Assembly: GCA_905221615.1 (NCBI GenBank)
Contig: CAJNDT010006011.1
Location: 62,001 to 126,000, forward strand
DNA from: Symbiodinium sp. CCMP2592
Taxonomy: Eukaryota; Sar; Dinophyceae; Suessiales; Symbiodiniaceae
Direction of reading: 5' to 3'
DNA: 64,000 bases
Shown in pieces: positions 1 to 11,200 of this stretch. Positions within the stretch are counted from its first letter, which is position 1. The number at the start of each line of letters is the position of its first letter. Both the position numbers and the translations under genes were made by a program. The notes under the pieces are model-generated. The model saw nothing but the letters and a program-made list of their open reading frames with translations. It was not told the origin of the DNA and ran no database searches.

Positions 1-732
1 CCAGGCTTCCGGTGATTCCGGTGGACTTGCTGCCTGTTTTTTGTGATGGATCCGCCGTGTTCTGCAAATCCAAGTATCTGATCTGGCTTCTACTGCAATC
101 CTGGTCACGGGTTCGTGGTCGCATGTGGTGATGCCGACTTTGCGGCAACAGCAGTGCAGTACAGAAGCAGCTGCAAGAAGGGCAGCAGATCCAAGCTCTT
201 GTGGTGCATTTCCTGAAATCAGATTGGCTCATGTCTTGTGCCGGTGTGGGCGCTTCACAGTCTGCAGGGCTCAGGCCGCCTGGGCATTGCGACGGTCGGA
301 GCGCTTCTGCTCTACTGTGCTTTTCCGCTAGCTGGCATTTCGCATCATCGTAGGTTGCGGGGCTCACGCAAGAAGGACCTCGGCGCTATGGCTATGTCAT
401 ATTGACATGCCTGAGTTGCTTCCTTGGCCATCGGAGAAACTACAAACAGTGCGTTGTGAGGCCTTTGCCGAAACCGACAAGTATGTCGGTCCGGCTCCGC
501 TGATGGGCCATGCGCCGTGCGTTGTTGAGCGTCGTTCCGCGTTCAGTATAATGGGCGTGTTCTGGGGCGCTGCCGCCTTCAATACAAACACACATGCTGT
601 AGGGTAGTGACATTCATCGTGATACGTGGTTTTGCCTTTGCTACCGACCTGGGTGAGGGATCTGCGTTCAGCTGGGGCCATGCCGGTTCTGGCCGACGAC
701 AGCAGTGGCATGCAGCACCAGCTGCGAGATGT

Positions 733-800
733 GAGACTTGAACCCCTAAACCCTGAAACCCCCAAGCCCTAAACCCGAAAACACCTCAACCCTTGACCCA
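733..800. repeat. Degenerate interstitial telomere-like tract
   Basis: A short run of imperfect heptamers of the CCCTAAA type ('cccctaaaccctgaaaccc', 'agccctaaacccgaaaac') sits inside the repeat field. CCCTAAA/TTTAGGG is the plant-type telomere repeat, also used by dinoflagellates. The tract is too short and mutated to be a chromosome end. It is probably an interstitial relic, perhaps from double-strand-break repair or an old subtelomeric sequence. A cleaner tract of the same type lies at 48938-48972. Confidence 0.65.
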
Positions 801-3800
801 GCCCTAGTCTCAGTTCTTCGAGACACTCGGAATGCTTCTAACTCCGCGTTAGGCGCAATATGTCGCAATCCTGGGTGATGGCCCCGGCCTCACTTGTGGG
901 GACCACTGCAGCGTCAGCCACGGGATGTACAGCAGATCCAAGCTTCTGAGCACGCGTTTGTTGTGTAATCCTGGGTGATGGATGCTAGGCCACACCTGGG
1001 ACCACGCTCCTAGTGATAGTAGTCCTAGTGGTGACAATAGTGGCGCAGCATTAGCAGCGAGATCTGGAGCAGATCCAAAATTCTGTTTGCGCATTTGCTG
1101 CAACCCAGGGCGAAGGACTCGCGATCCCTTGGCGCTATGTTCGCAGCGATGGCCCGTTGAGAGTAGCATCAGCTGCGAAATGTGCAGCAGATCCAAGCTT
1201 CTGAAGTTGTGCACATTTGCTGCTGCTCTGGTGCAGGATTTGCAGTCACGTGGAGCCTTGCTTTCAGCGGCAGCCGCAGCAATGGCGTGCAGCATCAGGC
1301 GCGAGATGAGCAACGGATCCAAAAGCTTCCTCTCAGTGCGCGTTTGTTGCAATCCAGGGTGATGAATCGGTTGTTGCTCCTGCTGGTTCTGTGCGGCGAC
1401 AACAGTGGTGTGCCGTACCAGCTGCGATCCAAGCTTGTGATCGCGCATTTCCTGCAACCTTGGGTGAAGGATCAATGGTCATATTGCGGGGAGCCGATGT
1501 GCGCCTTGCTGGCGGCACTTGGTATAATGCAGCATTTCCACTCCCAAGCCCGTGTCAACAGGTCAAGTGAAGCTCTTTGAAGCCCAAGACCTTCCCTACC
1601 CCCACTTTGCCTGTTTTTACACAGTACGCAACAAAGTTGTGTGGCCAAGATTTGTATATTGCGAAAAACTACCAGTTCCGATAGGAAGGATGTTGGTCAT
1701 CAGGCTGATTCGTAGCCCGTTCCCATGGAGTACGCTGCAGTGCTGGTGCCAGCACGGGGATGCAGCGTCAGCTGGTGAGATGCGCAGCAGGTGCCAGCTG
1801 TGGGCGGCACATCTGCGGCAGTCCTGGGTGATGGCCCGGGGCCACGGGACCATCTGTTGCCAGATTTGAAGCATCCAAGCTTCCGAGTGCGCGTTTGCTA
1901 CTGCAGTGGAGTATCTCCAAGCCTTTCACTGCGGGTTTGTTACCGGGTTTGAATCTGTGCTTACATAGGGCCATGGCATGGGGTTCATCAGAGATAAACC
2001 CGAACATGGTGGCTAAAACAGCGGTAGGCCGTACCAGCTGCAAGACGTGCAACCTCTGATTGTGCGCGTCTGCTGCAGCCCTGCTAAAGGATCCAGGGTT
2101 ACATGGCACCATGCTCGGAGCGGTGGCGACAGCAGTGCGGAACGCGGCGCCTGCTGCGAGGTACCCATCAGATCCCAGATGGCAGTTGCACATCTGCCGC
2201 AATCCTGGATTATGGATCCGTGGCCACTTCGGACATGCCTTTGCTGTCATGCTGGCTGCTAGGGTCTAGGGATATGTTCAGCTTGGGTCATGCGTTCGTG
2301 TGCATCGCCAGCCATCTGCTAGATTGTGGCAGATCCAAATTTCTCCTGTACTCTTGCTGCAATCCCGGATGGTGGGAACAAGGCCACTTGGTGTGACTAC
2401 AGCAGTGCCGTACAGCATCAGCTGACCGTGCTCTGTGTCACTCCACGTAGCGCCGGCCTGTGCGCTTTGTCTCTTCCGTGCATTGCTTCGCATACAGGCT
2501 ATACTTGTGGGTCTGATCAGCTCTGCAGCTTGCTATAGCTGCTGGTTGGCAGTTTGCTTCATACCAGGGCCAAGCGGTACAAGCAAGGCCAGGGCGGTCC
2601 TGCGCTAAGCAGGCTGCACGCTTGGGGCTGATTAGCGGGCTCTGCAGCTCGCTGATGCGAGCTGGCATCTTGCTGAGCGGCTTAGCACAGTCGTAGCGCC
2701 AGCTGCGAGATGCTTCTGAGCGTGCGTTAGTCGCAATATGTCGCAAGTAGTGGTGACAACACGGTGGCGCAGCATCAGAAGCGAGATGGTGCAGGTCCAA
2801 CTTTCTGATGGCGCATTTGCTGTTTCTCTGGGTGAAGAATCGCGATCATTCGGGGTCAAACGTGCAGCGGCGGTACCAACCGTTGAGTGCAACCATCAGC
2901 TGCAACTGTGCAAATTTTGCTGCGGCCTTGGTGCAGAGTTCGCGTTCACCTGGAGCCATGCCTGCAGCGGGGCGGCAGCAATGGAGTGCAGCGTAAGGCG
3001 TGAGATGAGCAGCAGGTGCAAGCTTCTGAGTCGTATTTGTTGCATTCCTGGGTTATGCATCTGTGGTTACATGTGATGGATTTTTGCTAGCTGGGGTAAA
3101 ACCGGTGCAGCTGCAAGACGTGCAGCGTATCCAAGCTTCTTCTTGCGCGTCAGCTGCAACCCTGGGTGAAGGATCAATGGTCATAGTTCGGGGAGCTGTT
3201 GTGCGCCCTGCTGGAGGCACTCGGCATGTTGCAGCATGTCCCACTCCTGAGCCCGTGTGAGCAGGTAGCCAATGCCTCCCCCAACCCCAATTTGTCGGTT
3301 TTTTGCAGAATGAAAAAAAAGCCAATGGTCCCTTTCTCTGGTGGAAATCCCTCCGTCAAACAGGACCCCTGATTGGCCGAGCTTTGTATGCTGAGGCACC
3401 CGCCAGTGCCGATGGGTCGGATGTTGGTCATCAGTCTGACGTGGCAGTCAGTAGCGCGAGCTGGAGCCACGCTTCAGTGGTGGTGTCATCTGCGAGTTGT
3501 GCAGCAGGTCCCAGCGGCTGGTTGCACATGGACTGGAATCCTGGGTGATGGAGCCGTCGTCACTTGCCACCGTGCGCAGCGGTGCCGACAGCAGTCAGTG
3601 GCTCGTGCGTCAGTCGCGAGATACGCAGCAGATTCAAGCTTCTTCTCATGCATTTGCGATTATTGCCTTGGAAGGCTCATCCCGTGGAGCCACGCTGGCC
3701 GCGGTTGCGGCCGCAATGGGGTGTAAACCCGAGCCTTGTGGCGACAACAGTGGCGTGCTGTGCCAGCTGCAGGACGTGCATCCTCTGATTGTGCATCCAG

Positions 3801-4298
3801 TCCAAAACACGCAGGGTTGCACGGAACCTTGCTCGCAGCGGGGGTGACAGCAGTGTGGAGTGCAGCGCCAGCTGGGAGATGCGCAGGAAATCCTATTCCT
3901 ATTTGCACACCTACCGCAATTCTGTGTGTTGGATCCGTGGCCTCTTGCGGCGCGGAGTCATGCCTTTGCTGCCATCCTGGGGCATAGACGTATGTGTTCA
4001 GCTGGGATCAGGCTCTCGTGGGCAGCGACAGTCAGCTGCGAGATGTGTCGCAGATCCAGTTTCCGAGTGCGTATTTGCCGCAATCCCAGCTGATGGATCG
4101 AAGGCCGCTGGGGGTGATAACAGCAGTGCCGCACAGCATCAGCCGACCGGGCTCCGCGTCACTGCGTCTACTGCCGGCCTGCGCGCTTTATCTGTTCATG
4201 TATTGTTTCGCAAACAGGCAACATCGCACACTTGTGCGTCTGGTCAGCAGCCTCCGCAGCTTGCTGGCTGCTTGTTGGCAGGTTTGCTTCATAACAGT

Positions 4299-4522
4299 AC
4301 CGAGCGGTACAAGACAGGACTGTCCTGCGTTTAGCAGGCTGCCCCTAGGATTCTGATCAGCAAGCTCTGCAGCTTGCTGCTGCGAGCTGGCAATTTGCTT
4401 GGCAGCACCGAGCGGTGCAAGACTTGCGAGGGCTGTCCCGCGTTTAGCAGGCTGCCCCTAGGATTCTGATCAGCAAGCTCTGCAGCTTGCTGCTGCGAGC
4501 TGGCAATTTGCTTGGCAGCACC
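4299..4522. repeat. Tandem ~110-bp GC-rich repeat, two units
   Basis: Two adjacent units begin with 'accgagcggt' at 4299 and 4407. Each runs through 'tagcaggctgcccctaggattctgatcagcaagctctgcagcttgctgctgcgagctggcaatttgcttggcagc' (given here only as a landmark region, 4331-4406 in unit one). The units are nearly identical over their last 80 bp. The same unit occurs twice more in tandem at 51420-51640. The self-complementary pieces 'agcaagctctgcagcttgct' suggest hairpin potential. Function unknown; probably a non-autonomous repeat or satellite unit. Confidence 0.75.
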
Positions 4523-4917
4523 TGTAAGAAACCACGAAACATGTTGGAACATGGCCGAGAGGTGACTGTAATGCCTGAGAGGTGGCTGGTAGTCAAAGTG
4601 TCGGATTCTGAACGGTATAGAGCATAGTGGCAAGGCTGACAAAGGCGCGCCTTACGATCATTTGCCAAATCGTTGGGTTTCGGGTGCAAACCGTGGAGGA
4701 AGAAACAAGACTGGAACGAAACCGGTCCGTCCTCGGCTTCCCCCGTCCCTGTTAGCCTCACTCCTTTTGGGTTGGGGTTGCCGTTGTTGCCACCCTCAAA
4801 ATTAGCCTGGAGTTGGTCAGGCTTTGCTGTGTGCTCGGCCAGAACCAATGCGGGGGGGGGGGGGGCCATGCGGGACGGGAAGGGGAGGGGGGGGGCGGGA
4901 GTGCGGGAGGGGGGGGG
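4523..4917. other. Gene-free spacer ending in a G-rich tract
   Basis: No convincing gene. From about 4850 to 4917 the + strand is almost pure G in runs of 4-13 broken by single other bases, a sequence that could form G-quadruplexes. The first LTR retrotransposon begins directly at the end of this tract. Very similar G-rich DNA continues on the other side of that element (20837 on) and of the second element (36966 on), so the two elements appear to be insertions into one G-rich locus. Confidence 0.7.
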
Positions 4918-5165
4918 TGAAACCATAAACCTCTAAAGGGGTAGCTCTAACAGGTACCTACAGCAATGGCTGCATGCTCATACATATACATTCCGCTGCC
5001 CATTGGCTCACAGTGGTTTTACCATATTGAGACAAGACAAGCTCTCCTTGCGTAGCAAGACAAAACAACTACTGTCCGTGTGCAGGGCGCTGCCCTTTGA
5101 TCCTTAGGGAATAACTGGTCATACACCTCCTCACAAGGAGTATCCCTTGGGGGTGTATCGGCACA
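4918..5165 (+). repeat. 5' LTR of copia copy 1
   Basis: 248 bp, TG...CA termini. It contains several short hairpins: cttgc/gcaag at 5051-5063, agggc/gccct near 5085-5097, and caagg/ccttg near 5134-5150. The last stem is kept in copy 2 although its loop and neighbouring bases differ, which hints at a structured RNA end. A spliced-leader-like stretch lies at 4991-5011. It matches the 3' LTR at 20589-20836 throughout by eye. Confidence 0.92.
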
Positions 5166-5171
5166 GTTTTC

Positions 5172-5184
5172 TGGTAGCGGAGCC
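5172..5184 (+). promoter_or_regulatory. tRNA primer-binding site, copy 1
   Basis: Six bases after the LTR end lies tggtagcggagcc. Its complement ends in ...GCTACCA, i.e. a mature tRNA 3' end including CCA, which is where minus-strand DNA synthesis is primed. The A/U-rich acceptor end GCUA-CCA resembles eukaryotic initiator methionine tRNAs, a common copia primer, but the exact tRNA cannot be named without the host tRNA set. The identical site occurs at 21280-21292 in copy 2. Confidence 0.8.
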
Positions 5185-5267
5185 CGGAAAGGGCCGCCCG
5201 CCTCACAAAGTCCGCTACAGCGGTCGGCCTCGCCGAACGCTTAACCAAGCGGATAAGAGGCAGCACA

Positions 5268-8200
5268 ATGTCGAGCTCGCATAGCGAAGCCGACGGCAGT
5301 TCCCAATCCTCCGGGGGATATGAGAACGAAGAGACCTCCCAAGGTCCAGCTACTTATGTCGCACAGTCATATGCAACATCTGACCGCATGCTTGCATCAT
5401 TAGGCATAACGCCCAAGATCGCGCCTGCCTATGATGGCACCACCTCGTGGTTTGAGTATGAACAGTTGATTGACGACTGGTGCGACATAACAACGCTGGA
5501 TGACACCAAAAGAGGTCCGTCTCTCAAGACGAGGCTCTCCGGATTGGCCGCAGTACAAAAAGAATCACTTAACCGAGAAAGGCTTGCAGCCCCAGATGGA
5601 GTAGATTACTTCAAGAAGAAGATGCGTCCATTTTTCGTGAAAGGAGAACAGTACGTTTTCCTGTGGCGTTTCCTCGGCCTATTCAAGGCATGGAAGGGCA
5701 ACCAAGACTTTGTGACTTGGATTGCTAAGTTTGAGATCGTGCTACAGCGCGTGAAAAACTCATGGATGGATCTCTTACCAGAGATAGCTCTGGAAGATGC
5801 CCATCCAGATTTCATGCAGGCTGTGCAGGCAGATCAAACCTTCTTGCGCCTACAGGATGCAACCGAGAGAGACACATACGCCGCACGTTTCTTCGAAACA
5901 TGGAACAAGGAACGCCTTGATAATCATCGAAGAGCGTTTCCTCTAAATGATAATCTCCTAGCTCTTCTCTTCCTAGTGCAGTCCGACCTAAATGAGATGC
6001 AACGTGAGAGGTTGGTAACAGCATTGACCAACCAAGGTCACCGAATTGAGACCTATACGTACCCTGTGGTACGGCAGACCATGTTCGATCAGTTCTCAAC
6101 GACCAGAACTGGTCTGCAGGATCCCAACATTCGGCACTCTTCTCACAAGAAGGACCGCCATGGAAGGAGAGATCAACGCCGCAAACGCGGAGGTCGAAAC
6201 TTCCTCATCCTCGATCAGGGTGAATACGACGGAGTCGATGGATTCTGGCTCCAAGACGAAGACACCCTTGAGGAAGGCTTTCTTGCCGCCGAGGATGAAG
6301 AAGCTGTCTTCTGGACAGTTGACGACCATGAAGCCTTCGTTGCAAGGAGATTCAAAAAGGGAAGAAGACCAAGAATGCGTCCCGGATCACCGGGAAGAGC
6401 AAAGGGTGGCAAGCGAAAAGGACGTGGCCGTTTTAGGTCATACCGCGGAAAAGGGAGAGCCAACCAGGCAGAACATGATCCAACTGATTCCAGCTATTTC
6501 GGTAAAGGTAAAGGAAAGGAAAAAGGAAAAGGTGGAAAAGGCAAAGGAAAAGGAAAGGACAAAGGAGATAAAGGAAGCTCCTTCAAAGGGTACAAAAGCA
6601 AAAGGCAAAGGTAAGGATACAGCTAAGTCTGCCTCCTTACAAGGAGACCAAACTGGATCTCCACAGGCCTATGAAAGTTCCACCGCACCGAGCTGGGATT
6701 CATGGTATGAGGACAGTTATTATACTGACTCCAGTTGGAATTATGCCGCTTATGACGATCAAACGTCTTATACATACTATGCATCACAAGCCTCACGAAG
6801 AAAGACACGGAGAAAGAAGAGAAGAAATCAAGCAGGATCATCAGGTAGAGGCACAGATCCGAGCGCGCACCAAGAACCCGTGTACAACTCATCAGTGAGT
6901 TACGTGCCCCAGGTCTCTGAACCATCCGAGGGGCAAGGTGTGGAGACTGCAACAGCAGTGTTTCCGTTGCAGCACACCGTCCTATCTGCTCTCACAGAGC
7001 GGATCAATCTTGATAAGAGCCCTACCTTTGTCATACTTGACTCAGGTTGTACTAGGGCTATGGGTTCCCGCTATGCGGTGAACAGGCTTATCAAGGCCGT
7101 GAAGCAACATGCCCCAGGCATGATTGATTTCACTTTTTCACCTTCGAACACGAAGTTCTCTTTCGCAGATAGTGAAACAGCTCTTATCAAGGAGCGTGTA
7201 ACTCTATGGTTCAACACAACTCCAAGAAGAGATACAACCATAGAAGTTTTGGATCAGGGAAGAGTCCCCATTTTGTTTTCCATCGAACAGATGAGGAATT
7301 TAAGAATGACCCTCGAGTGTAGTCCCACAGCTGACCTAGCAACGTGTGAAGCTTTCGGTTTGTATAAAACCCCTCTTCCGATTAGTACCAATAACCATTT
7401 GGTATTGGACCTTCTAGGCTTCACTTCCACCAGGAAGTATCTCCCTAAGTCAGGTACGTCGTTCAGTGCGACGGAGACTGCTCTAGGAGCCAAGAAGCCT
7501 TATACTAGGATACCGGAAGGTCGCTGTCCAGCCTGTGCCGGACAGAAAAGGGCTCACACGTACCTCAAGGGTTGCGACAAAGCACCTGAGGGAGCAGCTG
7601 ATCCACCACCGAAGAGGATTTCAGGTAAAAAGAAGCCTCTTCCATCTGATCCGGCAGAATCATCTGCCAAGAAACTTGATCCACCAGAACCATCTGGTGA
7701 TGCTCCTGAGCCTTCCGGACCATCGGAACCATCATCAGGCTCTAGGGACAAACCTGCAGAATCCTCTGCACCACATGAACCTCCAGAAGAAGAAAGACTT
7801 GAGGTCCCACCTGCGAAGATAAAGACTCCAAAGGGTCTTAAAAACCTTTTGAAGAAATCCCGCAAATACGCGGTTAAATCTCCTGTTGAAGAGAAGTCTA
7901 AGGTCCCAGGAGCTGATGACGGGACGGAGGTAAGACCACTTGAGTCAAGAGAATACCCGGCTCCTGGTATAGACTCACCTACAGGTGAAGAGATTGTTGC
8001 GGAACCAACGCCATCTCTTCCCATTGCTCTTCGCAGGATTCATGAGAAGCTTAAGGACCCTGTAGAACTCTATAAGCTTCACCTTAAGCACCGTCATATG
8101 AGTACGGATCAGTTCAAGCGACGCACAAAAGCCTTACAGATCCCAAAGGAGATCTACGAGCTATATGACCAACTGGTCAAAAAGTGTTCAGCCTGCCAGG

Positions 8201-11200
8201 AACATGTGAGAGCTCCTTCAAGAGCAAGATTTCTGGTTTAAGATCAGAGACTTTCGGTGATCTCACCTTCGTAGATCACGGTGAGCTTCCAATTCCCGGC
8301 AAGGATAGTCGCTTAGTATTTCTTATTCTCTATGATGGAGCAACAAACTTGTTGACTGCCGAAGTAGTCCAGGATAAAGAAGAACATACTACAATGTCGA
8401 TTATGAATGACTACTTTGAGAAATTTCAGATCAACCCAAAGGTTGTAGTTGGAGATCAAGCATTCATGACTCCAAAAATGGAGGCTTATTACAATCGGCA
8501 GAATATCAAGCCTGTGGCAACAGGACCTGGAACACCATGGCCCAACAGGGCCGAAGCTGCTGTAAGATTGCTGAAGCATCAGATTAAGCTCATACTTCAG
8601 ATCCTGAAGGATGGTGACCCGCAGTATAACGGAATCACCATGAAGTATGGCAACCTCGTTCGCCAAGCATGTTTGGCAAGAAACTCTTCGATTACCTACG
8701 GAGGAGTTACTCCTTTAGAAATGGCCTTTGGAAGGCGTCCTCGAGATGTTATAACACCAGAGAACGCTGATCCCAATCAGTTGACAGGTAATCCAACTGA
8801 TACGGAAGTCACTGCGAGAGCCATTAAGGAGCTTGCCAACAGGGCTTACCAAGAGGCACGCCAATCTGATGATCTGCGTAGAGATCTTGCAGCCAGACTG
8901 TCAATGACCCAAGGACCTTTCTCTTTGGGAGATAAGGTTTTCTACTGGTCAGAAGATAAGTCTAAGATTGGATCCACTGGGTCCAAACATGGATCTTGGC
9001 TAAAAGGAAAGGTGATCTCCGAACTCGGAGGATCCATGGTAGGTGTGGATCTTGGAACACGCATCGTCCGCGTCAATATCTCAAAACTGAGGAAAAACTA
9101 TGACATAACATCTGATGTGGAGATTCCTCTCGCGCCTGATGAGGAAACTCTGACGTCAGAAGGTTCTGACCACGCAAGTTGCATGGTCACCTTCGATGCT
9201 TCCCTGCAGTCGACAGACCTAACGATTCCACATCAAGAGTGTCACTGGCAGGTCACCAGCACTGGGAAGATTGACTTCCTAGAACTCTACGGCGGATCTC
9301 CCCGCATGAGTCACAAAGCTGCCCTGTCAGGTCTGCGAGTAGGTCAGCCAGTCGATTTGCGTAGCGGTCTAGATCTTGAGCAACCGCAAGGTCGCTCCAA
9401 TCTTCTTAGGATCATCAAGGAACAAGAACCTACTATTATTGTTATGTCACCGGACCATTCTCAGTGGTCTAGCTGGTACTCACAGTGGAAGAAAGGCTCT
9501 GCCAAGAGACTTTCTGTTTTAAAATTCTGTGAATCGGTCGCAGACCACCAAATGAAGCTCGGACGTTACTTTGTTCTTGAGAACCCATACTACAGCAGGC
9601 TCTGGTCTTCACCAGAAGCAAAACGCCTGTTTTCTAATCATAAGATCAGCTATGAGGTCTGTAACCTACAGGCCTATGGCATGAAAGATCCAACAGGATA
9701 CTATGAATCGAAATCCTCGATTTTTATGCACAACTTGCCACCGCAAGTTTTAATTCCTCTCCAGAGGCATTCTGCCAAAACGAAATCTCCAACATCTCCA
9801 CCAGGAGACGAAAAGGGTATTCAAGGCTACGGTCTTAAAACGAAACTCGCACAAGTGTATCCTTATGAATTCTGTGAGACCTTTGCCTCGTGTTTGGCAA
9901 GATTCCTGAAACGAGATGCGTATGCATCTCATCTGTCTTTAGTCACAGACATACTAGAATACTCTGGAGATGAATGCCTCCAGGGACTTTCGGAACTTCT
10001 TGATCAGGAGTATTCACTTTTGACAACAAATCCTCTCAAGGATTCAAAACTCCTGCAAGATCCGAAAATCAGATCACTTGTTGCTAGAGTAAATTCTTTA
10101 TCGAGTAAAACTGAATTACCATTGCATCATTCCAAACCATCACCGTCCCTTGATGCCTTGGTGTCAGACATTACTCGCCTTAGATCAAGACTCTTACCAG
10201 GGTCTGGTTTCGAACAGTGTACTCTATACAGAGGTACATTTGGAACAGTCAAAGCACTCACCAGTGTAACTGATGGCGTTCTTGTCTTTTGGAACAAGAA
10301 AAAGCCCAATTCGACTATGACGTGTTGCTTGCCGCACCAGGTTTCCTGGAGCAAGGTACACCCATCAACCTTCTCGGGGGTGCTATTCCAGATGACAGGC
10401 GGCAAGACTTCACCGTCCGTGCGAACACCGCCGGATGTAATCATGTCGGACGAAGAGGTTTCGCCGTCAGACCCGTCAGAACCAATGAGCACTAATCGCT
10501 CACGGATCACATCTGACGATGTTTCTATGCCGGAACCAGATCAGCCGATGCCTCCCGGCACGCCGCCGTCGCGTCCTCCTCCTCCCATACCTCCACCGCG
10601 ACTACCGGCCGTTTCCTCCGATGAGCCCGTGGCTCCTGCTCGGGCTAAGCCTCGCGTGCATCCGCCTCCTCGCGTTCCGTCTCCTCGGCGTCTGGGGGGT
10701 GATGTGTCGCCAAGGTCTTCATCGGAAAGGAAAGTTTCGCCACACAAACAGAAATCACCTTCACAGGTGCCGACACCAAAACCTAAACCGAAGGCACATC
10801 CACAGGGACCCATTCTTCCGTTACAACAAGATGAAGAAGACACTGAAGAAGAACTGGTCCCAGACGACCCCGGACAACCGTCCGCTCCTCCTCACACTTC
10901 TGGTTCACCAGAACCGGAGAGCGATGCCGAGTCAGAAAACACAAGGTATTACTCTGATGAGGAAGGTGACTTGGTCGTAGATGAGAAGGACTGGGTCCTT
11001 CTCACAGAAGAACAGAAACTGTGCAGTAACACAGGTTCTTTCTCCATGCCTCGGTACATGCATGGCGGACCCGTAGACATCAGAGAGGTAACATCAAGAG
11101 TGAGGTCAGACCGAACACGGTATAAACCCACCAAAAGGTTCCGATCTGACATTCGTGAAGAGTACGATCTTCTCACGGAAGAGGACAAGGCCTTATCCCT

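Larger units (their letters stand above)
1..4522. repeat. Degenerate repeat field without genes
   Basis: No reading frame here has recognisable coding content. The sequence is built from diverged modules of roughly 100-200 bp that keep returning to the same phrases: 'cagcagatccaagcttctg', 'tgcgcgtttgctgcaatcc', 'gggtgatgga', 'gacaacagtgg', 'ccagctgcgagatg'. Larger-scale copying is visible too. The stretch from about 840 to 2650 is matched, in the same order, by about 2700 to 4400. For example, the 'gaaggatcaatggtcat' block lies at about 1468 and 3168, and 'ggatgttggtcatcag' at about 1687 and 3417. The offset is about 1.7 kb with many substitutions and indels. The same module family returns at 52.0-54.2 kb. 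I infer an old, decayed satellite-like or transposon-derived array. No RNA gene was recognised. Confidence 0.7.

Noticed and set aside
849-1475. Minus-strand open frame of 208 codons in the left repeat field
   Set aside because: It follows the repeat modules, its residues repeat the same phrases (HHPGLQ-type), and overlapping frames on both strands are equally open. It is a by-product of repeats without stops.
6046-6600. Start of the long open frame at 6046 as a separate gene
   Set aside because: Before the frameshift near 6590 this frame is a shadow of Gag. Only the part after about 6590 encodes protease and integrase. The same shadow exists in copy 2 at 22154.
7554-8024. Minus-strand Ser/Gly-rich frame opposite pol (also 23679-24149)
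   Set aside because: Antisense shadow of the Pro/Ser-rich linker; no start context, and composition mirrors the sense repeats.
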